Below, one piece after another: positions 34,160 through 50,720 of a stretch of DNA of 64,000 nucleotides (position 1 is the stretch's first letter; every line of letters begins with the position of its first letter). Made by a program: the position numbers and the translations under genes. Source of the stretch: Lineus longissimus (Eukaryota; Nemertea; Pilidiophora; Heteronemertea; Lineidae). The stretch lies in NCBI RefSeq assembly GCF_910592395.1, contig NC_088312.1, positions 3,534,001 through 3,598,000 on the forward strand. The letters run 5' to 3'. Below the pieces are notes generated by a model. It did no database searches and was not told the origin of the DNA. It was given only the letters and a program-made list of their open reading frames with translations.

Positions 34160-37100
34160 TTATGCACTGACAACTTCAGGTAGTCCAGCTTTTTGTCGGC
34201 ATTTTGTTATTAGGGCACGGAGCATGAATTGTCGTCGGGATAATTCACGCACTTGCTGCAAAGGAAAAGTCGACCAAAGATTAGGAAAAGACCAACAATG
34301 ACGCAGCCAGCAGAAGCTGTAGGTTTCCTTCGGGGTTACTGGTTTCCTCCTACTTAACATTAGGAACCACCCAATGTCAATAGAGATAAGAATGTTCTTG
34401 TTGACACACACCTCTCAACTCGTCAGACTGATACATTTCACCTCAAGGATACACAACACAGGATTGCCCAATTCATTTCGGAGCTAAAGGTACCTGATCC
34501 AAGTTGTGCTGGCAACTATACATGTAAGCTCCATGAGGTTACAATTCAAGTATGGCAAACTTCAAAGAAGTTTTCATGGCCATTAACTAAAAACTTACTT
34601 TAAGGAACACATCAATGTCTATTACTTCTTTCCTTAGAGCTTCACCTAGGTAATAAATGGTATCTTCTATGGCCTGTTCTTCAGCAAATGAGTTGAGTAA
34701 TCTGGAATGTTGAGAGAGGGAGAGTATATCACATGAAGCTCTGTGATTCAATAATCTTCCAAAGGCAAGAATGTTTTCCATCTTAGAGGATGCCACCTGT
34801 GATATCACTAGTCGAGGACCCAATGACGTTTCCAATAGCAGCACCTTGCAAGAGTAAAATTCTGTTCTGTCACAACATTCACAGTTTGCAACATGGTTCT
34901 TCGAGGACTACAGCTGAACCTCTCTCAGCAGACACCACTCTATTGTCTACTCTACTTCTTGTACTGTTTTTGATACCAATTGGCACAAAAGACACTAGTG
35001 TTTCTTTTAGTACTCACTGTTTATAAAGAGGAGCTGTGGGAACCACGGCTTCATCAATATCAAACTCCTTCTGGTTATCCATGCTTTCCAATGCTTCTTG
35101 AATCTCAGCATTCTTAGTTGTCAAAGTCGAGACATTCTTTTCCACTTCTAATTGTTCATTCTCCAACCGCTGCACCATACTTTCTAACTTTGCTTTCCCT
35201 TTGTTTAGATCCTCTTGGGTCTTTTTCAGTGAGTCTATCTCAGCCTGGTAGAATAAAGTAGAGCTATAGGAACTGCTTCTTTTATAGAGAAATGTGAGGG
35301 CTAAGTCTGAAGTAATTAGTACCAAATAAATCTATATAAATATGAACAATAACTGCATTTTGAATAACAACTATTTGCAACTCCATCTTACAGATAAGAT
35401 GAAAACTCTTCACAACGCTAGCAAGTATGGCAAAGTGTTCCAGTCAGTAATAACCACAGCACCCATGCATCAGCAGGATGATGATGATGAAGATTATAGT
35501 CGAGCATTGACTTCTTTATGGCAGACATAGAAAGTTCACCTTTGCTTGGCTGAATATGTCCTTCAATCTTCTACGCATTTTGTCCTCAACTGCCGAGAGT
35601 AAAGAAGCCTTTATTTGATCTTCACTAAGAGAGGGTGTGGACTGTAGTTTTCCATGTGATGTAGCTGAGGAAAATTAAAACTTATTATCTACAATGTTTA
35701 AGTGCATTTTCTGAAATGACATGTACCTTGGATGAAATTCTCATACTTTGAATAAACAAAATGCATTATTGTCGAAGTTGGGGACCCACTGGTCAGTCCG
35801 TCCCAGTCAGTTGGTCTGTACCATGCAGAGGGAAGTGACAATGTCCCCCCAGAAATAGATTTTTCATTTTGTGGATTTTACAGGACTTCAGGTTTTTCTT
35901 AGATTGGCCAAATGGAGAACCTTAATCCAGGAACTTACATGTCTGAGTAACTGCTTGAGATCTATATCCTGCCCCTGATCCAGGATAAGGTGGTTGGGCC
36001 GAGCCTGGGTAAGGATAACCTCCTGTTGATGATGCTGATGATGATGGTGGTGGTGGGTATCCTGGGTATGAGCCACCTCCACTGCCATAACTTGACGGAG
36101 GGTAGCCTGGGTAGCTACTGGTTGGAGGTCGATATGATTGCTGATAACCCCCTGGTGGATTTGGGACGGGCATGGGCATACCTCCACCTGATATAAAAAA
36201 AGCATAGGTAAGACAATATTTCAGGCTAATATAATTCTGTACTATGAGCAGAAAACAGATACCTTGAAAATGGGATACAGGAAAATGTGTGAAGTGAGAA
36301 AAACCGAACATGATGTTCACAGTTTTGCCAAATGAGTGAGATTTTAATAGATCCAATAGATCTGACAGCACTCATCTTCACAACACACCTGGTGTCGGAT
36401 AAGGGGTGTGTGAACCAGTATGTGCCCCAGGATAGGGAGGACGGGCCGGCAGGGCAGCAGCTCGAGAAAATACAGGACACTCTTCACCAAACACTATAAT
36501 CATAATCTGCACCAGTCCAAACAGGTCTGAAGATGGCTGGAAAATAATGGAGAAAAGACAGAATTATTTTCAAGTAACAATAGAAATGGCACAGCAGGCA
36601 TAGAGCTATATTATGATGATCATCACACCACTTCTTAATTACTTGACCAACACCAAATCAGGTAGCAAATCGCCAGGCCCCAGATTGAGCAATAATCACT
36701 GACAATATGAAATTATGAAAATTTGGTCGACTTTTATTTAAAACGACGCAAGCTGCATAAACACTATGTATATCAGGGTGGCCTGTACTTACATGCTTCC
36801 ATTCATGAAGATAGGGCAAATAGACTCGCCCATTCGAGTCAACATGTTTGCCAGGCTTGATTTGCATGGTACTGGTTGGTTTGACAAAGGCCATTGGTGG
36901 ATTGTAAGGCTGAGTCTCCAGCAGCCACACACATATTGGGATATTGTAAATATTCCCTAAAGAAAGAGCAGAAAGATTTAACGACAAGCCCAAGACTCTT
37001 ATGCCTGGGAGGTTTGGGATGATTTGGACGGCACAGACAGTTGCTGCTAGCATCAAACCTGGTGTGGTACATGTTTTTGTAACTGGCACAAAATGTATAG

Positions 37101-38116
37101 GGTGTGGATAGGCAATGTATACTGCATCCCTATGTATTGTTCATTTGATGAAAGACAAAGGACAAAACAATGTAGGTTTTTGAATGTTTTGCTCAAGGAC
37201 ACAGAGGCCAACAGTTGCAACCCTTTAGAGCCAAGAACCTCCTAATTACGAGCACAGCAATTTAACCACTGATCTCCTTTGAAATATTACCTTTGTATGG
37301 CACAGGGATGGTCCCCTCCAAACAGATTAGTTCTCTTCTTTGCCCATCATTGAAAACTGAAAACAGACAGAAGTTGTTAATTTTGAAAAAAAAATTATTC
37401 ATGAAATTGAGAGCTTTCCCATTCAATTTCATTTCCAGCAAGACATGCAAGAAGAACTTACTCATGAGTGGGTTTACTTTCATCAGTTAGTAAAACGTTT
37501 TTCTTTCCTCAGCAATTCTAGTTTCATTCATTCTTGAAGATTGGTTTCAAATCGCTTAGGTCTGTAAACTGCAACATGAACTAACAGAATCGTATTGTTC
37601 CAATTGTATACGCATATACATGTACTGCGCTACACCAAAATTAAGTAAAAGTTCTGGCAGTTACGCACCAAAAAAGTCCGCCTTTGGGCGAAGATCAGAG
37701 TACTGATCAATCAGACTACAGATATCGCGTCTCACAGTATCATAGTGCTTGTACTGAAAAGGAAAGCACAATAATTTTACATTAGATATAAGAATCAATG
37801 TCAGTCAAGTTGTATTGCAAATTCTGAGACGTGAGACAGGTGAGAACTTGCGTCACAATCAGCCACCCAGATCAAATCGCTGTGGCAAAAAAACATGGCA
37901 GCCGGCCTAGGAATCATCTATCTTTACTGCAGTCTCTCACAGCATCAAAAATAATTGAATGGAATGTTCCTTTCGAAATAAGAGAACAAGCAGTAAGCAC
38001 TAACTTACTAAGCCGTTGTCCAGAATTATGAATTTCATGTGTCTTACTCTTAGTCTAGCAATGAACTTTACCTTAGGTATCAAGTGGCGAATCTGATTTT
38101 CAAAGGAATAAGACAT
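34160..38116 (-). CDS. TSG101: TSG101, ESCRT-I subunit
   Basis: Ubiquitin-binding ESCRT-I component that sorts cargo into multivesicular bodies and acts in cytokinesis. Exons (minus): 38116-38072, 37753-37669, 37356-37291, 36956-36793, 36536-36389, 36187-35939, 35664-35540, 35244-35018, 34701-34599, 34255-34160. The UEV domain runs from MSYSFENQIRHLIPKYK through VFNDGQRREL, YNIPICVWLLETQPYNPP and KHVDSNGRVYLPYLHEW to MIIVFGEECPVF. A Pro/Gly/Tyr/Ser-rich linker follows, then a coiled coil, an internal PTAP (VVPTAPLYKQ), and the steadiness box with AIEDTIYYLGEAL and VIDIDVFLK. The active-site Cys of E2 enzymes is absent, as in all UEVs. All junctions keep phase and the order matches human TSG101 throughout. 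Confidence 0.97.
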
Positions 38117-38435
38117 GGTGCATCAAAAATTTCAGTCAGTCAACCTGTGGCATGAACCTGAAAAATAAACAACCCACAAGTGAGTCTTCTTCTTCTGCAT
38201 GCGCCCCTGCTGGTCTTTATTTTGATGAACTGAAACCTTACTGGACGTCATATCATGCATACACCTAAAAGCCAAACGTCCCCGCTATACGGCAGTGAAC
38301 ATTCACATTGCTTAGCTTCTGCAACTGTCAACAGGACCAGGAGAAAACCTTCAACTATCTGAATCAATAAAAAATCATCAACATCATCCACATAGACATA
38401 TTCATTTGTGTAGTTCGAAATGACAAATACTTACA

Positions 38436-38582
38436 ACTTCTAACAGTTCACAGATCCTAAAGCAGACCGAGTGCTGATCAACTCGTTTTGCGTATGATCG
38501 TAGTTTATTGATAAAATCGATGAAATTTCAACACTTTTCTGAAGAATGACTTTCGTTTCCGCATTCCAAAGTGCGCATGCGT
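38436..38582 (-). promoter_or_regulatory. TSG101 5' leader exon and NRF1-like promoter site
   Basis: On the minus strand a strong donor (GTAAGTATTT) ends an apparent noncoding exon at 38436. About 135 bp upstream of it lies TGCGCATGCGT (38572-38582), an NRF1-type palindrome common in housekeeping promoters. The site is between TSG101 and the LicD-like gene, which diverge, so it may serve both. Confidence 0.5.
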
Positions 38583-39608
38583 ATCAAAATATTGATGAGT
38601 TTATGTGAATAGGTAATAAATTAGTTTCTTAATGATTACTTGCTAATTAACGCATATATGTTTTCAATATTGAGTGAATGTGTTAAAATTGAAAAATGAA
38701 CACAGAAAAATGCGTTAAAACAGCAAAAATACTGCTATATAGAAAAAACCCTCATCGATGTTTAGATGTTTAGAGTCAGTTGTAATACTTCTGGCAAATT
38801 TCAGAAAATGTCAAAATTCTGAGGATAAGTATCGATTTTAACTGAATCACGGAATCAAGTTGAAGAATTATTGTATATATTGGTAAATTATCTTGTGAAG
38901 AGATAACTTTGGTGTGTCTAGATAAGGACCACATCTATGCATGAGGTGTGTAGCTGACATAATTTGCCAAAGGATTACAAAATTTGAAAAGAAAAAAGAC
39001 TCATCGCAGTCACACTCTCAGACTCTGACTCCGACACTGTCACTTGTAAAGCCTGTCACTGGTGGTCTCAAAACCTGCAAACCAGTAGGTGAGGCAGGTC
39101 AGAAATCGGTCATGCGTGCATTCCTCTTGGCAGACTGCAGCAGCAGCTAAGGACAGGCAAAATGTTGCAAGGTAGGTCATGACTGAGGATCAGACATTGA
39201 GACAACACTTCCCCCTGCCAGAATCAACACACATCACTGGTCAGGATTGCCAGTCCTGTGAAAACTAAATTCTTTTTTCTTTTTCAGCAAGACTGTTCAA
39301 GCTTGATGACCTGAGAATGAGATGTCTGCTGCATTTTTCATGGTTGGTATAACCAAACCAAGATGAACTCATCAATTTAATGTTGATATGTTTCATGCGC
39401 GAATTTCATGGATTGTTCCTTGTTGGTACTCTGGTGTGGGGGCTGCACAACTAATACCTGGTGGGCATCACAAGAGGAATTGCGACACCTCTATGATTCC
39501 CTAAAGTTCTGATATGAGATCAGAAATCAGTTAAGCAGACATTGTAAGGCTAAGGGAGGCCTACTCTCGTTGCCTATTTTGATAGATGTGCCAGCTTATT
39601 CTTCCAGA
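38583..39608. other. Upstream region of the LicD-like gene
   Basis: No coding exon is evident. An acceptor-like pyrimidine tract ending ttttcag near 39285 suggests a spliced 5' leader for the gene at 39609. Confidence 0.4.
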
Positions 39609-40463
39609 ATGGGTAGAGTGTACAAGAAAAAACTGATTCGTATACCAGTAAGCCATTCATGTTCAGTGCATGCCGCTGCAGATTTGGTCACAAAGAAGCC
39701 ACATTTAACATTCCCTCAACTGAGGTCAATCTATAAGAAACTCGTGAAATTTGTTGTGTTTATCCTAGTGTTTGTGATGCTGCCCGTGGGTTTTGTTTAT
39801 GTTGCAACATGGGGGCGGACCTTTACACTGTCCCCAGGACTTACTGAACTGTTCAAATTTAACCAACCAAATCATATGAATACTGATCTAAATCGCCTGA
39901 AGTGCACAATGTCGGCACAGGAACGTACAGACATGGTCAAACTTCTGAAAGGTATTGATTCAGTTTTGGAAAAACATAGAGTGACGCATTGCCTTTGTTA
40001 CGGTAGTCTGTGGGGAATGCTTCGAAAGGGTGATGCTATTCCATGGGACCATACTGCTGACTTCTGCCTCCTGGAACGAGACTTAAAACATATAGACAAC
40101 GATCTGTTTTTCAAGGATTTCCTAGACTTGGATATGATCTTGCACTATGACCCACACTTTGGCCAGTATACAATAGACTTTGGCCATGCGAAAGCTCGAT
40201 TGGTGCTTTTCAAGGACTGGTCGAATAAACTTGGTTGGCTCATGTACCGTAGAATTGGATCGTGGATTAAATTCTGGAACTGGCAACATGAGACATTTCC
40301 TAGGATTCTAATGGAACCGCCTCTTAAGAAGGGAAAATTCATGGGCCTAGACTTGCCGGTGCCAAGAGAAAGTTTTGAGATTCAGAAGTACCTCTACCCC
40401 AATAGCTGGTGGGTAGAAATAGTGCCGTTTGAGTGCCAGAATGACCAAAAAAATTTCTTTTAA
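39609..40463 (+). CDS. LicD/fukutin-family type II membrane protein
   Basis: A single-exon frame of 284 residues from the ATG at 39609; the open frame extends upstream but only without ATG. A basic N-terminus precedes one hydrophobic helix (KFVVFILVFVMLPVGFVYVA), so type II topology in the Golgi or ER. The lumenal part has CLCYGSLWGMLRKGDAIPWD, the LicD/fukutin-related nucleotidyltransferase-like motif that starts the active site in phosphosugar or phosphocholine transferases. The acidic motif reads D-H-T-A-D where relatives usually have D-x-D-x-D, so the middle Asp is Thr. Substrate is unknown. AATAAA at 40779-40784 fits its 3' end. Confidence 0.82.
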   Translation: MGRVYKKKLIRIPVSHSCSVHAAADLVTKKPHLTFPQLRSIYKKLVKFVVFILVFVMLPVGFVYVATWGRTFTLSPGLTELFKFNQPNHMNTDLNRLKCTMSAQERTDMVKLLKGIDSVLEKHRVTHCLCYGSLWGMLRKGDAIPWDHTADFCLLERDLKHIDNDLFFKDFLDLDMILHYDPHFGQYTIDFGHAKARLVLFKDWSNKLGWLMYRRIGSWIKFWNWQHETFPRILMEPPLKKGKFMGLDLPVPRESFEIQKYLYPNSWWVEIVPFECQNDQKNFF

Positions 40464-40778
40464 AACCATGACATTAATTTTTATTATCATGGCTGGCCAT
40501 GTTGTACATGTACATGTGCATGAAATAGTCTGTCAGAGGTCCTGTGTGGTGTTTTCTACTTAAAATATTATATTTGAAAATGGATGTTGAATCTCAAGTG
40601 TTTGCATGATACTGGTATATATTAGGCCCACTTCTGCTACTAAATGTATTATCTCCTCTTCCAATGTGTGTATTTGGGGCTTATGAATGGTTTGGTGTTT
40701 TCAGATGTCCTTGGGTCAGAATGTATGAGCTGTTGTTAGTGTCAGTCACATTATATCATGGAATGTTTAATTATGATA

Positions 40779-40784
40779 AATAAA
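40779..40784 (+). terminator. Poly(A) signal AATAAA of the LicD-like gene
   Basis: Canonical hexamer about 315 bp after the stop codon, on the coding strand, in an AT-rich context. Confidence 0.6.
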
Positions 40785-41888
40785 TTCGTTTAAACCTTTC
40801 ATTAATCAACATCAGTTTAGTTAGTCTATCTCTGCAGCCATTCTTGCCTTTGTCTTGTTGATCAGAAGGGGCTCTAGATTATGTACAGTTAACTGGAGGA
40901 GGCAATCTTCTTTTATTCTTCTTATCCACACAACAGGGGTTTGTTTGAGACTGTTGTGTGTTTTAAATTACCCCCATCTTGCCCCTCCTTCCCTGTCCAA
41001 TTCTTGGAGACACCAAGACAATCATGTGATGAGAGGTGAGGGATGATAATCATCTGGGTAATTGGACAACTGGCCTATGAGACGAAATTGGTAGCTTCTT
41101 CGGTTCTGTACACCTGTGTGCAGAGCTGGCCAGAGAAGGGGACATTAATTCTTGATTTCCTAAGGATGACAATTGGCGGGACTACCCCCCCCCCCGCAAA
41201 GTGGGAAGGACTAAAAACTCGGGCACCAATTCGGCAACGAAGACAGTCTTGATCGCGGAGAGGTTAGCGGTAAGAGGAGAACGGAGCGATATGCGTTTGC
41301 GACAACAATGACACGTGCTTCCGGTTTTTCTGATGCAAACTTCAGAAATTTGCAGTGAGATATTATTACAGATTTTTTCGATATCTGAGGTAACTTTGCT
41401 TTAAAGACGTATACATACGCAATCATTTATACTATCCTAACATTACAAGGGGACATCTGTGGGGAGATCGTTTAGAGGTTAGTTGTATGTCGGAATTCGA
41501 AAGTACACAGGTCGGGGACTACCAGTCTACAGGGTGTGTCCCAAAAAAGGTTTAGGTCTCTATTTCATGGGTTGAAGAAAGCCCCAGCAACCAGCTGCAA
41601 ACTGAGGACTGAGTGGTCACATACCATTGACTTGTTCTTTGTTGTGTCTATGGTGTTTTTTTTGCTCTGTAGTCTGTGTTTGAGGGGGGGGGCAAGAAAT
41701 CTGCTGACTAGAGCTAGAGCCCAGACTGCCCTAGAGGTTAAGAGGCGCTTGGACAGAAGACGTTTACGTTACCCGCCTACCGTCACCGTATGGATTCTTT
41801 CTCCTCTTCTACCTTTTAACTCCTTGATTCTAGGTCCTATTTTCAAATATCCTATCATCTTTTTTTTATTCTTATATTTTCAGATACA
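40785..41888. other. Promoter and 5' leader region of tyrosyl-tRNA synthetase
   Basis: No coding exon. The start codon at 41889 lies five bases after an acceptor (TTTTCAG ending 41883), so at least one noncoding exon lies upstream, probably within 41200-41470. A short poly-C run lies near 41180. Confidence 0.45.
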
Positions 41889-46339
<4,451 letters not shown>

Positions 46340-46909
46340 GACACCACAGTCGAGATATGAAGGGCTTGATTCAAGTCTGTCTGTAACATTTTAGACATTC
46401 GTTATTGTGCTAATTTCAAATTGCCCGTCATTTTTGTCTTTAATAGGACTATTACTCAAGTGTCATATACTACTGGGACCGTCTTTGCAGTGGCCTGGTC
46501 ATGTCACATACTATACCACTACTTGCGCTCTACTCCATTTCATGTGGGGTTGGCGACAAATGATTGGCGGTGATTCACTTCATATTGCTTGTTATGGGCC
46601 CCAGACCCACAGTCTGGGGACCATATTGAGATTGCTGGAAGTTCTACATTCTTCTATCTGTTCACCCACAAACATTATTGTGAGTGTTCTCTAAAACACC
46701 TAAATAAACCAAAAATCTTTCTTCCGTATACCACCAAACATAACCCCAACCATTCAACGTCACCAAAGACTTTTCGAAATTTGGGTTCATTTTGATGCTT
46801 TTGAAGCGTTTTTATGCGCCGATTTTCTGATTTGCTTTCAAATCTCCGGCACGATTCTGTCAATCCATGCAATCACACGTACACTAGCATGAGCTCCGCC
46901 CCGTAATGG

Positions 46910-46940
46910 TGACGTCATATCCTCATGCATCATGGCGGCG
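46910..46940 (+). promoter_or_regulatory. CRE plus YY1-like core promoter elements
   Basis: A full cAMP response element TGACGTCA at 46910-46917 is followed by CATCATGGCGGCGG, which resembles the YY1 initiator-region motif of housekeeping promoters. A GGGGCGGAGC box lies just upstream on the minus strand. No gene is evident downstream, apart from a possible short first exon. Confidence 0.4.
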
Positions 46941-48386
46941 GTATCTCTTTGCCGAAGTGGGGGATCCCCCGAAGTGGCGAGCTGTCGAGTATTTTGAGCA
47001 AAGAACGACGGTTGAATGTAGGAATAAAATAAAGGAATAGCCTTAAATGCTTATCGATGATCCATCCTGCCCATCTGAAAAGGTTAGGGTGTTGTTTAAA
47101 TGTTATTGAGCGTGTGATTTTGAGAAAGCGCGAGCGTGTTTGTCCGGAAATAGATCATCCGCGAAACGGAATAGACTTCAATCCTCCATACGTGTACTGT
47201 GTGGGCCCGTGGGGGCTATCAAATTTGCTGACAAGCAAATTTCAATTAAATTTCTAGTAATCTCTTGTATCTTAGTTATTCATATTCTATCAAAAGTATA
47301 AAAAAGGATTTAATTGAATTGTCATCTCAAAACAAAACGTAGTACAGTAGACCTCACCTTAGTCGAACCTATTGGGACCATAGATTTTTCTTCGACTTAC
47401 ACAAAGTCTACTTAGGTGATGATTATTCAAAAGAAAAGCATGAAATTTGCTTCAGCGTAATCAGATCTCGGCATATGCAAGTTCAACTTTGGCAAGGTTG
47501 ACTGTATCTTCAATTTTCATGACACGGCATACCTTTTCAAATGACAACTCAATTATTCCTACATGGACCAAAGCAGTTGTGCCTGCCATGAAAACCACCA
47601 CCACTAGCCAATTCTGAGGAAAACCAGATGCTGCTACTATGTTAGTCCTATGGACAACTCCAAAATACAGAAGTACTTGATTTAATCCCACAAAGCAACT
47701 ACCTTCTTTGCTCTTCTACCCAGGTGCCTCCCTACCTCACAACTTCCATTGTACATCTTCACACCTCCCTCAACCCTAATTAGTGGGGACCATTCAATTT
47801 GCTGCCAAGCAAATTCATAGTTCTAGTTCTTGGAAATGCATTTAGTGAAGTGAGTGTTCTTAGATACATTGTACTTCTGACTTAGATATTTCACACGGAA
47901 GAATACACTTTGTTCAACTGTTATCCGTATGAAACCATTAAAAAACCTTTTGTCGTTAAATGGATCAAGTAGTGCATTGTGCCCATATATACATGTATGT
48001 TGTACTTGTGGTTTCTCAAATTGATCATAGAGGTCTCCCTAAATGCTTGGAGACTCAATGTTGGGCTTTCTTTTATGCAGAGTTCACCTACCCAGATACG
48101 CTGTACTTCTCATTTATCCTAGGCTGGCAAGAGCTTGGGCAACTCTCATCCTTTCATGCCACTCATATCAGTTCTTTGCTATAAAATCTATGATAGTTGA
48201 ATAAAGCTAACTTATTACATGTATGCTTCAGTGTTGTTTTCTTTTAATGTTGCACATCGGGTGTGTCACAAAAATTAGACGTTTCAGTTCGACCCCTATT
48301 AGTCAACACCTTGAGTTAGTGTTTACACTGACATTTATCATGAATGATATCAGCTTTAAAATGGTGTCAGTATCGGCAAGAATTAA

Positions 48387-48757
48387 TGCAAGTATCAATT
48401 CGTTTCTTGTCCCCCCCCCCCCCCCTCAAGGGTAGTTAAGCTATCACCACTAATCTTTGCCGATGCTCGAGTAGTATTTATTTTTCCTTTAGTGAAAATT
48501 TGGCGAAGCTGGAAAGAATAAGGATGCTAATGTGTCGATGTCTTGTCGAACATACAGCCTTACCCAGTAAAATTAGTTTGGTTACTTTATATGACGGTGA
48601 TAACTGATATATTGTTGATGGTGATGTCTTGACGAAAGAAAAAGTTGCATTGGTGAAAAAAGGGTGATGCTTGAGCCTCAAGATGTCGTTATAGGGTGAT
48701 AAGGTGTCGTACCCATGAGGAGGGGGGGGGGGTACAAGACACGAATTGATACTTGCA
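48387..48757. mobile_element. 371-bp MITE with TAA target duplication (PIF/Harbinger-like)
   Basis: The terminal inverted repeats begin TGCAAGTATCAATTCG at each end and continue through a C-run (15 C on the left, G-run on the right) to CTCA-GGGTA. TAA flanks both sides (48384-48386, 48758-48760), matching the TWA preference of PIF/Harbinger. There is no transposase. A 3-bp duplication alone is weak, so the class is tentative. Confidence 0.7.
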
Positions 48758-49607
48758 TAATACAGACTAGAATTTGGAACTTCAGAAAGCCCAGTTACTA
48801 GCTGTTATTCTTACTCTAATTGAAGATATAATAATCAAGTGCCTCATTTAGTTCTCAACTCCCACACATAAAGCAAATAGATGTTTGAAATCCTGCGCCA
48901 TGCTAGGGCATGATAATGGGTATACCTGCATGTCTGAGGGGTTTTCCTGGTTGGCTTGATACTTAATTTGTCAAACATTTTGTGACAAAAATCAAGCATT
49001 GTCCAACCAACAGGAGCAATGGCCATTTGATCAGACGCTGATGTAGCCTTTAAAAGCCCCCTATTGTCAGAATTTGGCATCTAGTACTGAGTAATACGCT
49101 GTTCAGTTTCTTGGTCTCAGTTAATTCTTGGGAAAATGAATAATTCTTGCATGCAGAACAACACTCTGATTCTTATAAATATGTATTTATCTGCTGGACG
49201 GGAGGTCTATGCCTATGGTACCGAATACATACAGTGCAAGATCAGACAGGCAAGATCCCCAAGGTCGTCTGATTAAGGCCCATCTCATCTGTGACAAACA
49301 AACCCTTATGTCAATCAACATATCGGGCAAGTTCTTGCCCGGTTCGGCCTTGAAAGCACATTAAATCGTTAGTTAGTCAGAAGCAATTAAAATGGCTTTT
49401 GTTCATGCTTGTCAGCTTTTTATCATCAGGTTCATGATTTCATATAGATCTAATAGTAATACGCACAATGGAGGTCCTGGGACTAAACTGTATCGGAGAG
49501 CGTCATTTACAAGTGTAATAATGGATGAAATTACCAATAAACGGCTGGTCATTAGAATCGGATAGTTTGGCCGATCTTACGACTGACGAGGACACAACCC
49601 CTGCCCC

Positions 49608-50720
49608 CTAATTCGCCTTGCAGATTGTTCGTATCTTGGGGTTCTTCAAGTCCTTCCATAATTTTATCAAATTACCAGGCGTCATATTCGTCATGACAAA
49701 TACTTTCTTCTTGATTAAATGACACACTTTATCATCTTTTGGCAAATACGCGTATTTCTGAAACTTCTCTCCCCTGTCTAATAACTTGACAGTCGTTCGT
49801 TTCTTCATCTGCCCAAGAATTTCTGGAAGTACCCCCATTGAGAAAAAGTCAGCTTTTTGGTGTTGCTTTACATTCTTGGAGGTTCTATACAGTGCCGCAG
49901 CAAGCCTGGGCGTAAAAATAAACCCATCTCTCTTTACGTAAAATGGCATCTTTCGAAATTGAAAAATTCTGTTATTGGTTGAGATTCCTTCAACTTTATT
50001 TACCAAAATTTCATCATCCTTGATGGGTTTCTTTTCGAGATAATGTGAAATGGCAGGAATATTTGGAAATGAGTTGTCAGTGATTATCAGAATGAAATTG
50101 ACGTCTTGGCATTGTTCCGATGTCCATAGGTACACTAGTAGAATTTTCTTCGCCTCATTTTCCAAAGTATCAATGAAATTTGCTTGAATGATGTCTTTGT
50201 GAGTTTCGCTTTCTTGAAAAACTTTGAATTGATTTTTCAATGTTTCATTCTTGTAATAGCCGAGAATGAAAAACACCTCAACGTGCACATTCTTTGAACC
50301 CCTGTTGAATGCTGGCCACACACCAGTTTTGGAATAAGATGCCCAAGTTCTCCTAATCACGTCTCTTTTATGATGGGCTCCCGGATCTGATAAAACCAAC
50401 ACCACTAGTTTACTTTCTATCTCGCATGGGCCAGGGTTGATGACGTATCGCATCTTTGGGAGGACATTCCTCCACTTTAACCTGTCAGAGCTACCATTGC
50501 TTCGGAAACAGACAATGACGAGAAATACCGCCGTTAAGGCTATAAAGAGAATCCGGTAGATACGTCTTGCATTGAGACTCACGGAGATGTTGAAGCATCG
50601 TGTCTGCATTGGCGTCCTGAAACAACTTTGGACGATTGGGTTCAGTGATGGATTTATGGATATGGTAGGCATCTTTCCCCTGCTCATGGAAGTTCTGCAA
50701 GTAGATGAACCAAGTCCCAT
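49608..50720 (-). CDS. Beta-1,3-galactosyltransferase-like (GT31) protein, probably inactive
   Basis: An intronless frame of 370 residues. A type II Golgi anchor lies at about residues 51-72 (RIYRILFIALTAVFLVIVCF). The stem and N-terminal catalytic half show GT31 features: PCEIESKLVVLVLSDP, RRDVIRRTW-like KRDVIRRTWASYSK, FILGYYKNETLKNQ. Where the family has K-x-DDDVFVN, this protein has IITDNSFPN, so the metal-binding DxD is lost. The later EDV motif reads ADF (KADFFSMGVLPEILG). The segment corresponding to PYCSGGGY is FYVKRDGF. Frame and hydrophobic core are intact over the full length, so it looks like a constrained protein that has lost transferase chemistry. Several in-frame Met near the start make the exact N-terminus uncertain. 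Confidence 0.82.
   Translation of the reverse strand: MGLGSSTCRTSMSRGKMPTISINPSLNPIVQSCFRTPMQTRCFNISVSLNARRIYRILFIALTAVFLVIVCFRSNGSSDRLKWRNVLPKMRYVINPGPCEIESKLVVLVLSDPGAHHKRDVIRRTWASYSKTGVWPAFNRGSKNVHVEVFFILGYYKNETLKNQFKVFQESETHKDIIQANFIDTLENEAKKILLVYLWTSEQCQDVNFILIITDNSFPNIPAISHYLEKKPIKDDEILVNKVEGISTNNRIFQFRKMPFYVKRDGFIFTPRLAAALYRTSKNVKQHQKADFFSMGVLPEILGQMKKRTTVKLLDRGEKFQKYAYLPKDDKVCHLIKKKVFVMTNMTPGNLIKLWKDLKNPKIRTICKAN

Larger units (their letters stand above)
46340..49607. other. Intergenic region between two convergent genes
   Basis: No coding exon I can support. It contains a promoter-like cluster at 46910-46940, the MITE at 48387-48757, and two copies of a palindrome built from AATTTGCT and AGCAAATT with a 4-bp loop (about 47218-47242 and 47795-47818). 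A string near 47345 resembles the end of a Tigger/pogo-type element, but I found no partner end. Confidence 0.5.

Noticed and set aside
39570-39608. Upstream extension of the LicD-like frame
   Set aside because: Would need a TTG start; the first ATG at 39609 precedes a normal type II anchor.
47461-47691. Minus-strand 76-codon hydrophobic frame
   Set aside because: No ATG context, splice or family support; sits in repeat-like DNA.
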